The notes beneath the pieces were generated by a model that was not told the DNA's origin, did no database searches, and saw nothing but the letters and a program-made list of their open reading frames with translations. The position numbers and the translations under genes are program-made. A DNA stretch of 64,000 bases. Origin: an uncultured Lachnospiraceae bacterium (GTDB lineage: Bacteria > Bacillota > Clostridia > Lachnospirales > Lachnospiraceae). The stretch spans positions 1 to 64,000 of the forward strand of contig CANOKL010000011.1 in the NCBI GenBank assembly GCA_947566645.1. Reading direction: 5' to 3'. Shown here piece after piece: positions 1 through 9,003 of the stretch. The stretch's first letter is position 1. Every line of letters begins with the position of its first letter.

Positions 1-195
1 TCTAAAACACTTGTTGAACAAATGAAAGGAACTATATCCGCAACATACGAAAACAGCAGATTAAGCATTCATATCTTTTTCCCAGAGAACCGTCCCCTTC
101 CAGGGAAAGACTATTGTGCTGGAAAGCCTTACCCCGATGCCTTCCCCAAAAGAGAAATATTCCCACCCTTTTTGAAAAACTCTCAACGTCATTGA
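1..195 (+). CDS. C-terminal end of a sensor histidine kinase (5' end outside window)
   Basis: Reading from base 1 in frame 1 gives an open frame to a TGA at 193-195. The first residues, LVEQMKGTISATYENSRLSI followed by HIFFP, resemble the last strands of a HATPase_c domain (the segment after the G2 box, where kinases read LVE.M.G.I...S). That supports the C-terminus of a two-component sensor kinase that would phosphorylate a response regulator encoded upstream. The last 35 or so residues after the ATPase fold (Pro- and Lys-rich) look unlike a kinase and may be a tail picked up by a 3'-end rearrangement. Only about 64 codons are visible, so the call rests on a short match. A strong hairpin terminator overlaps the stop. 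Confidence 0.5.
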   Translation, partial: SKTLVEQMKGTISATYENSRLSIHIFFPENRPLPGKDYCAGKPYPDAFPKREIFPPFLKNSQRH

Positions 196-203
196 GAGTT
201 TTT
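175..203 (+). terminator. Rho-independent terminator after the kinase tail
   Basis: A perfect 12-bp stem, AAAAACTCTCAA against TTGAGAGTTTTT with a 5-base loop, overlaps the stop codon at 193-195 and ends in a T run. Because of the A and T runs on both arms it could work in both directions, also closing the minus-strand GT2 gene that ends at 309. Confidence 0.75.
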
Positions 204-308
204 ATCCTCATCCACTATTTCCGTTAATTCCTCAATGCTTTTATTCGGCCAAATCGTAACAGCCGTAGTACCGCAGGGCTTTTTCTATACAAAACTCTAT
301 TTTTCATA

Positions 309-1313
309 TCAGCGCCTCATCCTTGCCTCCTTGTGAATCCGGACTCTGATCCTCCTGTAATGCTCCCGGCAGTCGAGCCAGTAGGTATCAATCAGCTGCC
401 TCTCCATTTTCCGTATCTGGGGATAATGACGAACAGTTAGCCACAGCATGATGAAATAATAGGGTGAGAAGAATCTGAAAAGTCTTACAAAATAATTGCC
501 ATGTGACCGCACAGCCGCAGATTTTTCCTGAAGCTTTAACATGGTTCTCATGAATCCCTGCTTCTCCCCTTCCATCTCTGCCCCGCAGAGCATTCCTACC
601 TCCTGGTTGTGCAGCTTCCTGGTGGGACTGTTAAAATTGGAAATGGAATGCTCCGATATCCGATACATAATAAACGGACGGTTCACATAGCATACCCGGA
701 TCCCTTCATGGTCATCCACGATCTTCTGAAAGCATGCCCTGTCATTCACGGTCCGGTACTGCAGGATAAAGTCAAACACTTCCTTGGTCAGCAGCTCCTT
801 TCTATATACCGCCGTACCCATAACCGGGCAGCCAAGCCGGACGGCCCTGCGCAGTACCTTTCCTTTCATGTAATTTTGCAGCACTACCTCCAGATAGGTT
901 CCGTATGACCGTATCATGTCTCCCTTACCCGTAAATTTTATAAAGGCAGTGCACACCATATCGTATTTGTCCAGCAGATCCGTAATCTCAAATACATTAA
1001 AAGGGGCAAGCAGGTCGTCCCCGTTCAGCACAAGGAACCTCTCTCCTGCCACTCTCTTCAGGGCATCCACGTAATTCCTGCAGATCCCCGCATTTTCCTT
1101 TCTGAAAAGCCGGTCTGTCTTAGCAAAGAGCCCCTTATTTCCCGCAATCCACTGGTCTATGACACCCACGCTTTTATCCGTGGATCCGTCATCTGTAACA
1201 ATGAGCTGGAAACTCTGCCCTTCTCCGTATTGTTCAATCTGATATCTAATACTCTCCAGCGCATATCTCACAACATCCGCCTGATTATAACACGTAACTA
1301 CAAATGTAAACAT
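309..1313 (-). CDS. GT2 family glycosyltransferase
   Basis: 334 residues, a GT-A fold family 2 glycosyltransferase, probably adding a sugar to a surface glycan at the inner face of the membrane. The N-terminus reads FTFVVTCYNQADVVRYALES, then VTDDGSTDKS (the nucleotide-sugar contact region) near residue 40, and NGDDLL near residue 97 in place of the usual DxD. The C-terminal 60 residues are basic with an aromatic stretch (RLFRFFSPYYFIMLWL) that may sit on the membrane. An AGGAAGG site just upstream supports the ATG. It lies 94 bp downstream of the SpoIID-like gene on the same strand, so the two may be co-transcribed. Donor and acceptor cannot be told from sequence. Confidence 0.85.
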   Translation of the reverse strand: MFTFVVTCYNQADVVRYALESIRYQIEQYGEGQSFQLIVTDDGSTDKSVGVIDQWIAGNKGLFAKTDRLFRKENAGICRNYVDALKRVAGERFLVLNGDDLLAPFNVFEITDLLDKYDMVCTAFIKFTGKGDMIRSYGTYLEVVLQNYMKGKVLRRAVRLGCPVMGTAVYRKELLTKEVFDFILQYRTVNDRACFQKIVDDHEGIRVCYVNRPFIMYRISEHSISNFNSPTRKLHNQEVGMLCGAEMEGEKQGFMRTMLKLQEKSAAVRSHGNYFVRLFRFFSPYYFIMLWLTVRHYPQIRKMERQLIDTYWLDCREHYRRIRVRIHKEARMRR

Positions 1314-1407
1314 GATTCCTTCCTCCGTTGGACATAATTGCGGTTTCAGCGCCGCAGCCTTCGCAAATCTATAAGCGATTCACTCTGAAAATGGGACATA
1401 CACCGAA

Positions 1408-2736
1408 TCACTTTTTTTCAGGCTTTCCGGGATCCTCGTCCCCCACTGTTACCCCTTGAAAGAAGAGTGACAGGATCTCCTTGTAATCCCGGCCCTTTTT
1501 CGCCATCTCGTTAGCCCCGTTCTGGCTCATTCCGATTCCATGACCTAAGCCTCCTCCGGCAATCACAAAGGTATCTCCTTCCTTCTTTATCGTAAAAAAT
1601 GCGCTGGGAAGGAGTGCGGAACCCGGCTCTGCCGTGCCGTCCTGCTTCGTGATCTCGAAGCCGCTGCCGCCGAGAGCTTTCCGGATCTTATTCTCCGTGT
1701 CAACCGTCACGGTTCCTTTATCGCCTGTGGCCTTGATCTGAAGGGCAATGCCGCCCTCTCCGGTCTTCGTAATCTCAATGTCCTGAAGTGTTCCAATCTC
1801 TGTCTCTGTATTGGTGCTTATGAGACCGGACAGAAGGTCAGCGGGCATCTTAATCTCCCACTTGTACCACGGAAGCTGTGCCTCATAGTCCCCGTCCTCA
1901 TCCTTTACTTCTACAGACTTCAGATAACGACTGGCCGCATTGTCTTCTGTCCCCCACGCTTCCAGGCCTGCCGTATGCCCGCAGGATGTGGAGAAGAAAA
2001 ATGTCTCAATCAGCTCGCCCTCAAAGCGGATGACCTGGTTTTCCGTCTCCTTTACTGCCTTGTTCGTCACCTCGTCCTCCTGACAGTTTCCGTATACCTG
2101 GTAGCGGGTGCTGTCATTGATCTGTGCCTCATACTCAGGGTAAGCTTCCTGCTGTGTCTGCTGGTAAGCATAGTTCCGCGCACACACGGCCTGTGCCTTG
2201 AGCGCCTCCGGCTCGTAGTAAAAAGGCATCTCACTGGGCACAACCTTACACAGATATTTTTCCAGAGGAAGCTCGTTGATCACCGCGATCCCCTCCTCCG
2301 TACTCCGAAGCTCAATGACCCCGGCATAAGAGGGAGTCCCATAGGCTCTCTGAATGCTGTGAAGCGTAATCTCCCCATCGTCCTTTGCACGGATGCGGAT
2401 GCTGACGTTTTCATCCTCCTTACCGAATCTCGGGTCGTCCGGGGCAAAGCTTTCCTTTTTCCCAGGCTCTGTCTCGCTCTTTTCCTCCCCGTATGTAATC
2501 TCCATTCCCCCCGCCGCGGATACTTCCATGACCGGGTGCGTAATGTCTGCAAAATCATTTGTCATGATCAGCACCCGGATATCCGGGTTATTAATGGGAG
2601 GCCCGAAGTCCTTCACTTCTTCCTCTTTCTTGTCTTCTTTCCCCGTTAAGGCAATGATTACTGCCAGGAGAATCACGGCAAGTACCGCCGCCCCGCACAG
2701 GAGAAATTTTTTATTTAGTTTTCCTTCTTTATTCAA
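1408..2736 (-). CDS. SpoIID/LytB domain protein, membrane-anchored
   Basis: 442 residues with an N-terminal membrane segment (about residues 10-31) and the SpoIID domain facing outside. SpoIID proteins are peptidoglycan lytic transglycosylases that cleave stem-free glycan strands. The domain is marked by LPLEKYLCKVVPSEMPFYYE, whose Glu in SEMP matches the catalytic acid of the family, then ALKAQAVCARNYA, FFSTSCGHT with a conserved Cys-His, and GGGLGHGIGMSQNGANEMAK near the C-terminus. Residues 40-140 are an acidic spacer of no recognised fold. The start is a TTG preceded by GTGAGGG, an unusual but acceptable start. It is not inside a sporulation operon here, so a vegetative wall-remodelling role is as likely as engulfment. 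Confidence 0.85.
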   Translation of the reverse strand: MNKEGKLNKKFLLCGAAVLAVILLAVIIALTGKEDKKEEEVKDFGPPINNPDIRVLIMTNDFADITHPVMEVSAAGGMEITYGEEKSETEPGKKESFAPDDPRFGKEDENVSIRIRAKDDGEITLHSIQRAYGTPSYAGVIELRSTEEGIAVINELPLEKYLCKVVPSEMPFYYEPEALKAQAVCARNYAYQQTQQEAYPEYEAQINDSTRYQVYGNCQEDEVTNKAVKETENQVIRFEGELIETFFFSTSCGHTAGLEAWGTEDNAASRYLKSVEVKDEDGDYEAQLPWYKWEIKMPADLLSGLISTNTETEIGTLQDIEITKTGEGGIALQIKATGDKGTVTVDTENKIRKALGGSGFEITKQDGTAEPGSALLPSAFFTIKKEGDTFVIAGGGLGHGIGMSQNGANEMAKKGRDYKEILSLFFQGVTVGDEDPGKPEKK

Positions 2737-2868
2737 TGTCCCTCACCCCTTGTTTTCGTTACCGGTTTACTTTCAGCTCTACAATAAGTTCTCCCTTGAT
2801 ATTTTAACATTTTTACCCATTCAAAACAACAGGTCTTGTCAATAATTCATCTTTTCTGACGTTCCTGG

Positions 2869-2905
2869 GTTACCATTCACGGACTAACCGTCCGCTCACA
2901 GTAAC
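2869..2905. repeat. Short imperfect palindrome (GTTAC...GTAAC)
   Basis: Arms GTTAC/GTAAC and CGGAC/GTCCG pair in order around a 5-base loop. Related GTTACTGTTCAC and ACGGA words recur at 19786-19922, 24667-24741 and 27117-27255, so this may be one member of a degenerate short repeat family. No function is assigned. Confidence 0.35.
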
Positions 2906-2998
2906 GCATCCAGCCCATTTCAAAGTCGCTTTGAGCAAAGGCTTTTTATATAAATAGATAGACACAATAAATAAAAACAAGAAATTGTACAAAAGTGA

Positions 2999-3027
2999 TT
3001 GACAAAACGCAATGATATCTATATAAT
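2999..3027 (+). promoter_or_regulatory. Consensus sigma-A promoter of the nucleoside operon
   Basis: TTGACA at 2999-3004, a 17-bp spacer and TATAAT at 3022-3027 match both consensus boxes exactly. Transcription should start near 3034, giving a leader of roughly 45 nt to the ATG at 3078. The rest of 2737-2998 holds a short palindrome (2869-2905) and A+T-rich DNA and I see no gene there. Confidence 0.85.
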
Positions 3028-3034
3028 TAGATAT
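3015..3034. promoter_or_regulatory. Operator-like dyad covering the -10 box
   Basis: A perfect inverted repeat, ATATCTA then TAGATAT, encloses the TATAAT hexamer. A protein bound here would block RNA polymerase. The first gene of the operon encodes a kinase with an N-terminal winged helix domain, which is the obvious candidate ligand-sensing repressor. Confidence 0.55.
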
Positions 3035-3077
3035 AAACAAAAGATTACTTAAATAAACAAATATAAGGAGTGTGATT

Positions 3078-4196
3078 ATGCTAACAGAAAGAGAACAGGA
3101 AATTTTAAAATTAATTGAAGAAAATCCTTTGATGTCCCAGGAAGAACTAGCTGTTAAAACAGGAATTACGCGTTCATCAGTAGCAGTACATATATCAAAT
3201 CTGATGAAAAAAGGCGCTATATTGGGAAAAGGATATGTTTTGCAAAAGCAGCCTTATGCTGCCATCATCGGCGGGGCAGGCATTGATATCAGCGGCTATC
3301 CGGATAATCATCTTATAAGAAAGGATTCACCTGGACGTGTTGAAAACTCATTCGGCGGAACAGGACGCAATATTGCGCATAATTTACGTATGCTTCAAGT
3401 AGACGCCAAAATGCTTACTCTTTTCGGAGAGGATATGTACGCCGAAAAGCTTAAGGAGAATTGCCGGGGACTGGGAATAGATATTACATATTCCCCGGTT
3501 ATTCCAAATGGAGCAACCCCTATTTATCTGTCTGTTATGGATTCGGACGGGGGAATTTTATTCAGTATTTCTGAATATTCCCAGTTATACGCCGGGTTAA
3601 CTCCGCAGATGTTAGAAGCGAGAATGAACGTTATAAATCATTCCAAAGTCTGTTTTGCAGAAGCTGATCTAAGGCCGGATTCCATCATGTATCTGGCACA
3701 GAATTGTCAGGCGCCTCTTTTTATTTCGGCAGCCTCGGACGCAAATATGAATAACATCCGTATGATTCTGGATAAGATTTATACCCTTAAAATTAATCCA
3801 GGAGGAATCGAAGCAGTCTTGCAATGCGAAATCCGCACAGAGCAGGAATTGTATAATGGGATTGAGAAATTACTGGAGCAGGGAGTCCAGCGTATTTATG
3901 TCTCCCACGAGTCTGGAGATGTCATATTTGCAGATCACTCCAGGAGGGGGCGGCTAAAGGGTTATTCTGACAGAAAAAGCATGCATGAACTGGGTACACG
4001 CGACAGTTTTATGGCAGCACTGATCTGGGCGTATATGCAGGAAATGGGAATAAAAGAATCTGCCAGAGCAGCATTGGCGGCAGATTATATTAATGCAGAG
4101 TGCGCCCGCACAGTAAATGAGGAAATCACAGTGGAAAAACTGACGGATGCCCTTAGGGCCCCAGGTATAGCAGCAGATTATTGTGCAAAAATATAA
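3078..4196 (+). CDS. PfkB-family sugar/nucleoside kinase with N-terminal winged-helix domain
   Basis: 372 residues. Residues 1-55 (LTEREQEILKLIEENPLMSQ onward) form a winged helix-turn-helix as in MarR/AsnC-type regulators. The rest is a ribokinase-fold PfkB kinase with IGGAGIDISG and FGGTGRNIAHNL in the sugar-binding half. The second PfkB signature, normally GAGDxF, reads LGTRDSF, keeping the catalytic Asp but losing the Gly-Ala of the anion hole. Such HTH-kinase fusions include E. coli YeiI; pseudouridine and ribosyl nucleosides are family substrates. AAGGAG at 3065-3070 sits 7 nt before this ATG; the in-frame GTG at 3072 is too close to it. First gene of the importer operon, so it may both phosphorylate and sense the imported compound. 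Confidence 0.8.
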   Translation: MLTEREQEILKLIEENPLMSQEELAVKTGITRSSVAVHISNLMKKGAILGKGYVLQKQPYAAIIGGAGIDISGYPDNHLIRKDSPGRVENSFGGTGRNIAHNLRMLQVDAKMLTLFGEDMYAEKLKENCRGLGIDITYSPVIPNGATPIYLSVMDSDGGILFSISEYSQLYAGLTPQMLEARMNVINHSKVCFAEADLRPDSIMYLAQNCQAPLFISAASDANMNNIRMILDKIYTLKINPGGIEAVLQCEIRTEQELYNGIEKLLEQGVQRIYVSHESGDVIFADHSRRGRLKGYSDRKSMHELGTRDSFMAALIWAYMQEMGIKESARAALAADYINAECARTVNEEITVEKLTDALRAPGIAADYCAKI

Positions 4197-4210
4197 AGAG
4201 GCAGGAAGCA

Positions 4211-5422
4211 ATGAATTATTATAATGAACTAATAGAATACATGAAGACAATCCGGCCAGTCAGCACACACAGCCACTTCCTGACCGATGAAATATTTGGC
4301 GGAGGGTATTGCCTGAAAACAGTATTGCAGCAATCCTATAATCAGGATTTATGGTGTGGTGTAAAACTTGATGATACATTAGAAAGCCGAAAAAATTATT
4401 TTAACTTATTAAAGAATCGTAATTGTTTTAAATGGCTGGAAAAAGCATTACAGCAAATATACCACCTTGATGTTCCGCTTCGCGAAGATACCTATGAGCT
4501 ATTTGACCAGGCAGTCAGAAGTTTATATAGGAATGGGCCGAAAAAGCATCTTGAATTATTGAATAAATATACTGGATACAGCCGGATTATTTTAGATGCG
4601 TACTGGAACCCAGGAGATGACAATGGTCATCCCGATATATTTGCAAAAGCTTTCCGCATTGACAGCTTTTTTGCAGGAATAGATACACAAATGAAGGATC
4701 ATGACGGCAACAATTGCAGAAATCTTTATCATGAAGTATTTGATGACTTTGACAGCTTTTTTGAGTCTATGTACCGCATTATTAAACAACAGGTACAGGG
4801 AGGGGCATCTGCATTGAAATGCGCAATCTCCTATGAACGGGGACTTAATGTAGAGCAGGTAAAAGAAAGCGAGGCACGTACGAGGTTTCAAAAGCTGCCG
4901 CAGAATAGAAGTGCCGCAGATATCAAGGTATTTCAGGATTATGTCTTTCAGGAGGCATGTCAGATTGCAGCCCAGCTGGATATCCCCATGCAGATACATA
5001 CTGGCCTCGGAAGACTGCACAGATCAAATGCAATTCTCCTGCAGCCAGTGATTGAAGCAAACCCGGATACAAAATTTGTTTTATTCCACGGCAGCTATCC
5101 ATGGATGGATGATATTCTGGGGCTGGTAGAAAAGTATCCCAACAATGTATTCCCAGACCTGGTCTGGCTTCCATTGATTTCCTGCGAAGCCTCAGTACGT
5201 TTTCTTTCGGAATTGATTGAAGTGACCAATTCCCATTCGATCTGCTGGGGGGATGATACATGGACGCCGGAAGAAAGCTTTGGAGCATTACTGGCAGTAC
5301 GCCATGTATTGGCAACAGTATTATCAGAAAAAATCCAGACAGGATATCTGTCAAAAAGGGATGCCCTTGAAATTGTTTCAAACATTCTCTGCGACAATGC
5401 GGCACGTATTTATAAATTATAA
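4211..5422 (+). CDS. Amidohydrolase-superfamily protein, uronate-isomerase-like
   Basis: 403 residues from an ATG 14 bp after the kinase stop, preceded by AGGA. An N-terminal THSHFLTDE supplies the HxH metal motif of the amidohydrolase TIM barrel. MQIHTGLGRLH, FVLFHGSYPW and ICWGDDTWTPE later in the chain supply further candidate metal ligands (His, His, Asp) in the expected order. The early LWCG and WLEKAL stretches recall glucuronate isomerase, but overall length and spacing differ. Its position between a nucleoside-type kinase and an ABC importer suggests it deaminates, hydrolyses or isomerises the imported compound or its phosphorylated form. The actual substrate is unknown. Confidence 0.65.
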   Translation: MNYYNELIEYMKTIRPVSTHSHFLTDEIFGGGYCLKTVLQQSYNQDLWCGVKLDDTLESRKNYFNLLKNRNCFKWLEKALQQIYHLDVPLREDTYELFDQAVRSLYRNGPKKHLELLNKYTGYSRIILDAYWNPGDDNGHPDIFAKAFRIDSFFAGIDTQMKDHDGNNCRNLYHEVFDDFDSFFESMYRIIKQQVQGGASALKCAISYERGLNVEQVKESEARTRFQKLPQNRSAADIKVFQDYVFQEACQIAAQLDIPMQIHTGLGRLHRSNAILLQPVIEANPDTKFVLFHGSYPWMDDILGLVEKYPNNVFPDLVWLPLISCEASVRFLSELIEVTNSHSICWGDDTWTPEESFGALLAVRHVLATVLSEKIQTGYLSKRDALEIVSNILCDNAARIYKL

Positions 5423-5450
5423 AGACAGGGAGCAGGAGAGGAGTGGAAAA

Positions 5451-6971
5451 ATGAATGCGGCACATGCAATAGAAATGCATGGTATAGTGAAACGATTTGG
5501 CAATTTTTGCGCGCTGGACGAAGTTGAGCTTGAAGTAAAAAAGGGAAGTATACATGCGATTCTAGGAGAAAACGGCGCCGGAAAAACCACACTTATGAAC
5601 ATACTATATGGACTCTATGATTATAATAAAGGACAGATTCTGGTGCACGGGAAAGAGGTTCATTTTAAGAGTCCAAGGGATGCCATTCACGCCGGTATAG
5701 GTATGGTGCATCAGCATTTTAAACTGATAGAGCCTTACACAGTACTCCAGAATATCGTACTTGGTTATGAGAAAAAAGGACTGTTTGGATTTATAGATTA
5801 TCGGAAAGCCAGAAAGGAAATAGAGGCTCTTATTAAAGCATATCATTTTAAAATTGACCTTGATGCAAAAGTGAGGGATATCTCTGTCGGCATGCAGCAG
5901 CGTGTAGAAATTGTAAAAGCACTGTACAGAGGTGCAGATATACTGATTTTTGATGAACCTACAGCTGTACTTACTCCTCAGGAGATTCATGAGCTGACAG
6001 GCTGTATGAAGAATATGACAGAAGAGGGCAAAACAGTCATCATCATTACACATAAACTGGAAGAGATTACACAATGCGCGAGCAGATGTACCATTATAAG
6101 GAGAGGAAAATTTATTACAGAAGTAGCCGTGGACGGTTGTGATACGAAAAAACTGGCATCCCTGATGGTCGGACGAGAAGTAAATTTTTCTGTAAAAAAG
6201 CAGAAAAAGGCAGGAACCGAACCAATGTTTGAAATCCGAAATCTGACGGTTGAAGACAGACAGGGAATCTGCAGGCTTTCGGATTTGTCGTTAGAAGTAC
6301 ATCATGGAGAAATAGTCGGTATTGCGGGTGTTGACGGAAACGGACAGCAGGAGCTGTTTGAAGCAATTTCATCCTTAATTATGGTCAAAAGTGGTACCAT
6401 TACGATTCATTCAAAGGAAATACAGAACACTGACCCGAAAACAATGCTGGAAAACGGAATTACAGTGATACCAGAAGACAGGCAGAAGGACGGATTGGTC
6501 CTGGATTTTACGGTAGCAGAAAATCTGATTTCCCAGAACTTATCAGCGCCCCAGTTCTCAAGGCATGGTTTCCTTAAAAAGCCAGAGATTATGGCAAGCT
6601 CGGCAGCACTGATTGAAAAATATGATATCCGCCCTTCGGGCTGTTCGGCATTAAAATGCAGGGCCCTTTCAGGCGGGAACCAGCAAAAGGTGATTATTGC
6701 CCGGGCTATAGCCAGAAATCCTGATCTGATAATAGCAGTACAGCCTACACGGGGCATGGATGTTGGGGCAATTGAGTTCGTTCATAAGGCACTTATAGAG
6801 GAGCGGGAGAAAGGAAAAGGAATACTGTTAATTTCCCTGGATCTGGATGAAATATTAAAGCTTTCAGATCGTGTGGCAATAATCAGCAGCGGTCATATTA
6901 CAGGGGTCTTTGACGCACAGGATGCGGACAAGGGTAAGATCGGCACATTGATGGTCGGAGGGAAGAATTAA
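5451..6971 (+). CDS. Nucleoside-type ABC transporter ATP-binding protein (two NBDs)
   Basis: 506 residues with two fused nucleotide-binding domains, as in the RbsA/BmpE/NupA class. Domain 1 has Walker A GENGAGKTT, the Q-loop MVHQHFKL, a signature SVGMQQRVEI and Walker B ILIFDEPTAVL. Domain 2 has a degenerate P-loop GVDGNGQQEL, signature LSGGNQQKVI and the diverged LIIAVQPTRGMD, which is usual for this family. It energises the two permeases that follow. AGGAGAGGAG at 5433-5442 fixes the ATG. It is the third gene of the operon, 28 bp after the amidohydrolase. Confidence 0.92.
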   Translation: MNAAHAIEMHGIVKRFGNFCALDEVELEVKKGSIHAILGENGAGKTTLMNILYGLYDYNKGQILVHGKEVHFKSPRDAIHAGIGMVHQHFKLIEPYTVLQNIVLGYEKKGLFGFIDYRKARKEIEALIKAYHFKIDLDAKVRDISVGMQQRVEIVKALYRGADILIFDEPTAVLTPQEIHELTGCMKNMTEEGKTVIIITHKLEEITQCASRCTIIRRGKFITEVAVDGCDTKKLASLMVGREVNFSVKKQKKAGTEPMFEIRNLTVEDRQGICRLSDLSLEVHHGEIVGIAGVDGNGQQELFEAISSLIMVKSGTITIHSKEIQNTDPKTMLENGITVIPEDRQKDGLVLDFTVAENLISQNLSAPQFSRHGFLKKPEIMASSAALIEKYDIRPSGCSALKCRALSGGNQQKVIIARAIARNPDLIIAVQPTRGMDVGAIEFVHKALIEEREKGKGILLISLDLDEILKLSDRVAIISSGHITGVFDAQDADKGKIGTLMVGGKN

Positions 6972-6972
6972 T

Positions 6973-8094
6973 ATGAACATGGAAAAACTAATAAAAATAC
7001 AACTGACCAATATTATTCTCGCAACAGTAGTTGGATTTATTCTAGGAGGGATTGTACTTGTACTGACTGGCTATAATCCACTGGAAGCATACGGGGCGCT
7101 GTTTTCAGGGATCTTCTCTAAACCCAAATATATTGCCCAGGTTGTTATCAAAAGCACTCCGATCATACTGACAGGTTTGTCATTTCTTGTGGCATTTAAA
7201 TCCGGCCTGTTTAATATGGGCGCGGAAGGCCAGTATCTTACGGGATCCATTGTAGCAGCAATTGTAGGAAGTAAACTGGATTTTCCAGGTGGAATCCACT
7301 TTCTGGCTGTGGTAGTTTCAGCAGTCACCGCATCGGCTTTATTAGGGGCAGTAATTGGTATACTCAAAACAAAATGGGGAGTAAATGAAGTTATTTCCTG
7401 TATTATGTTTAACTGGTTTTTACTCTATCTGAATAATTATCTGATAACAACCCCGTGGCTAAAAAAACCAAATGCGGAAGCTTCTTATGAAATCCACGAA
7501 ACAGCCTGGTCTTTAGTCGCAGGCAAATGGAAAACCACAGAAAAAGGAATTGCGGCTTTGTCAGGCAGCGGTTCGCCGTTTGCTGAGATGCTTCTTAGGA
7601 CAGATCTGAATTACGGCATAGTGATTGCGGTAATTGTTGCAGTTATAATCTATATTCTGTATAAAAAAACAACAACAGGATACAGGCTTCAAAGTGTTGG
7701 CGCCAATATAAATGCATCCAGGCTATCCGGAATCCCAGTTGAAAAAAATATTATCTGTGCCATGGCATTGTCAGCTGCCATTTCCGGACTGGCGGGAGCC
7801 CTCACGATTACAGGTATGATGCCGCACCGCCTTTCACAGCTCAGAGTCCATGAAGGCTATGGCTTTTCTGGTATTGCCGTAGCCCTCATAGGCGCAAATT
7901 CACCAATAGGATGTATATTTTCCGGACTGTTTTATTCTATGCTAGAGTATGGAAGTTCTTCAATTCAGTCAAAAACCGGGGCGGCAAGTGAAATCATGGA
8001 TCTTGTTATTGGCACCATCATCTTTTTTATTGCAATTTCTTCACTTTTTAGAATTGTCCTAAAAAAGAAAAAGGGGGAAAGCAAACATGAATAG
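6973..8094 (+). CDS. Nucleoside-type ABC transporter permease 1
   Basis: 373 residues, BPD_transp_2 family (RbsC/BmpF/NupB type), an inner-membrane channel subunit. About nine hydrophobic segments are visible, with the family-typical FNMGAEGQYLTGSI near residue 80, WGVNEVISCIMFNWFLLYLN, and VGANINASRLSGIP in the cytoplasmic coupling region, where a Gly-Ala-Asn replaces the more usual GxNxxAA. It begins 1 bp after the ATPase stop and overlaps the next permease by 8 bp, so the three are translated as a unit. Confidence 0.92.
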   Translation: MNMEKLIKIQLTNIILATVVGFILGGIVLVLTGYNPLEAYGALFSGIFSKPKYIAQVVIKSTPIILTGLSFLVAFKSGLFNMGAEGQYLTGSIVAAIVGSKLDFPGGIHFLAVVVSAVTASALLGAVIGILKTKWGVNEVISCIMFNWFLLYLNNYLITTPWLKKPNAEASYEIHETAWSLVAGKWKTTEKGIAALSGSGSPFAEMLLRTDLNYGIVIAVIVAVIIYILYKKTTTGYRLQSVGANINASRLSGIPVEKNIICAMALSAAISGLAGALTITGMMPHRLSQLRVHEGYGFSGIAVALIGANSPIGCIFSGLFYSMLEYGSSSIQSKTGAASEIMDLVIGTIIFFIAISSLFRIVLKKKKGESKHE

Positions 8095-8980
8095 TATAGG
8101 TGTTATTCTTGGTATTACACTGATGTATTCGGCTCCATTAGTATTTGCAGCAATGGGCGGGGTGATTTCTGAAAAAGCCGGTGTTATAAATATCGGGATC
8201 GAAGGGATGATGACGTTCGGTGCATTTACAGGGGCCGCAACGGGCTATTACCTGGACAATCCATGGATAGGATTTCTCTGCGCAGCTCTGGCAGGGGGCG
8301 CTATATCTATACTACATGCAGTTGCATGTGTAAACTTCCATGCAAATCAGACTATTTCTGGCGTTGCACTGAATCTGATCGGGACTGGCGCGTCGCTTTA
8401 TCTGGCCAGGATATTATTTGATGGAGCAACACAGACACTGCCGCTTAAGAAAAAACTGCCGAAGCTGGTCAGTAATGCAGATGGTACGATCAGTCTGGAT
8501 TCTACAGCTGCAATTGCTTTCATACTTGTTGTGCTTCTATGGCTTTATCTATACCGGACAAAAGGGGGATTACGGCTTATGGCAGCAGGAGAACATCCGG
8601 AAGCCGTAGATTCTTTGGGAATCAGTGTAGAGAAAATACGATTCTGCGCTGTCATTGCATCGGGCATCCTTGCAGGCGCAGGCGGCGCGGCAATGTCCCT
8701 TGCAGTTGTATCCAGCTTTTCACAAACCGTAATTTCGGGGCATGGATACATTGCTCTGGCCGCAGTTATATTTGGAAGATGGAATCCAGCCAGCGTAGCT
8801 CTGGCATGTCTGCTCTTTGGATTTTCACAGTCATTAGTGGTTTTCCTGGGAAATGGTACAATTACTATTCCATCCCAGGTACTGGCAATGCTGCCTTATG
8901 TTGTGACAATAATTGTATTAATTGTTATGCATGGGGAAACAAGAGCGCCAAAGGCAAGCGGCGTGCCGTATGAAAAATAA
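8087..8980 (+). CDS. Nucleoside-type ABC transporter permease 2
   Basis: 297 residues, the shorter partner permease of the same family (BmpG/NupC type). The N-terminus carries APLVFAAMGGVISEKAGVIN then IGIEGMMTFGAF, the standard signature of this subunit. VNFHANQTISGVALNLIGTG and AAGEHPEAVDSLGISVEKIR mark the cytoplasmic loop that contacts the ATPase. It starts inside the end of permease 1 with an 8-bp overlap. A GGAGGAG site just after its stop serves the lipoprotein gene. Confidence 0.92.
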   Translation: MNSIGVILGITLMYSAPLVFAAMGGVISEKAGVINIGIEGMMTFGAFTGAATGYYLDNPWIGFLCAALAGGAISILHAVACVNFHANQTISGVALNLIGTGASLYLARILFDGATQTLPLKKKLPKLVSNADGTISLDSTAAIAFILVVLLWLYLYRTKGGLRLMAAGEHPEAVDSLGISVEKIRFCAVIASGILAGAGGAAMSLAVVSSFSQTVISGHGYIALAAVIFGRWNPASVALACLLFGFSQSLVVFLGNGTITIPSQVLAMLPYVVTIIVLIVMHGETRAPKASGVPYEK

Positions 8981-9003
8981 GACAATAAAGGAGGAGTTAT
9001 AAG

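Noticed and set aside
192-290. Short minus-strand frame reading KPCGTTAVTIWPNKSIEELT
   Set aside because: It looks protein-like, but it is broken by stops upstream, has no start and only about 30 codons; at most a remnant of a lost gene.
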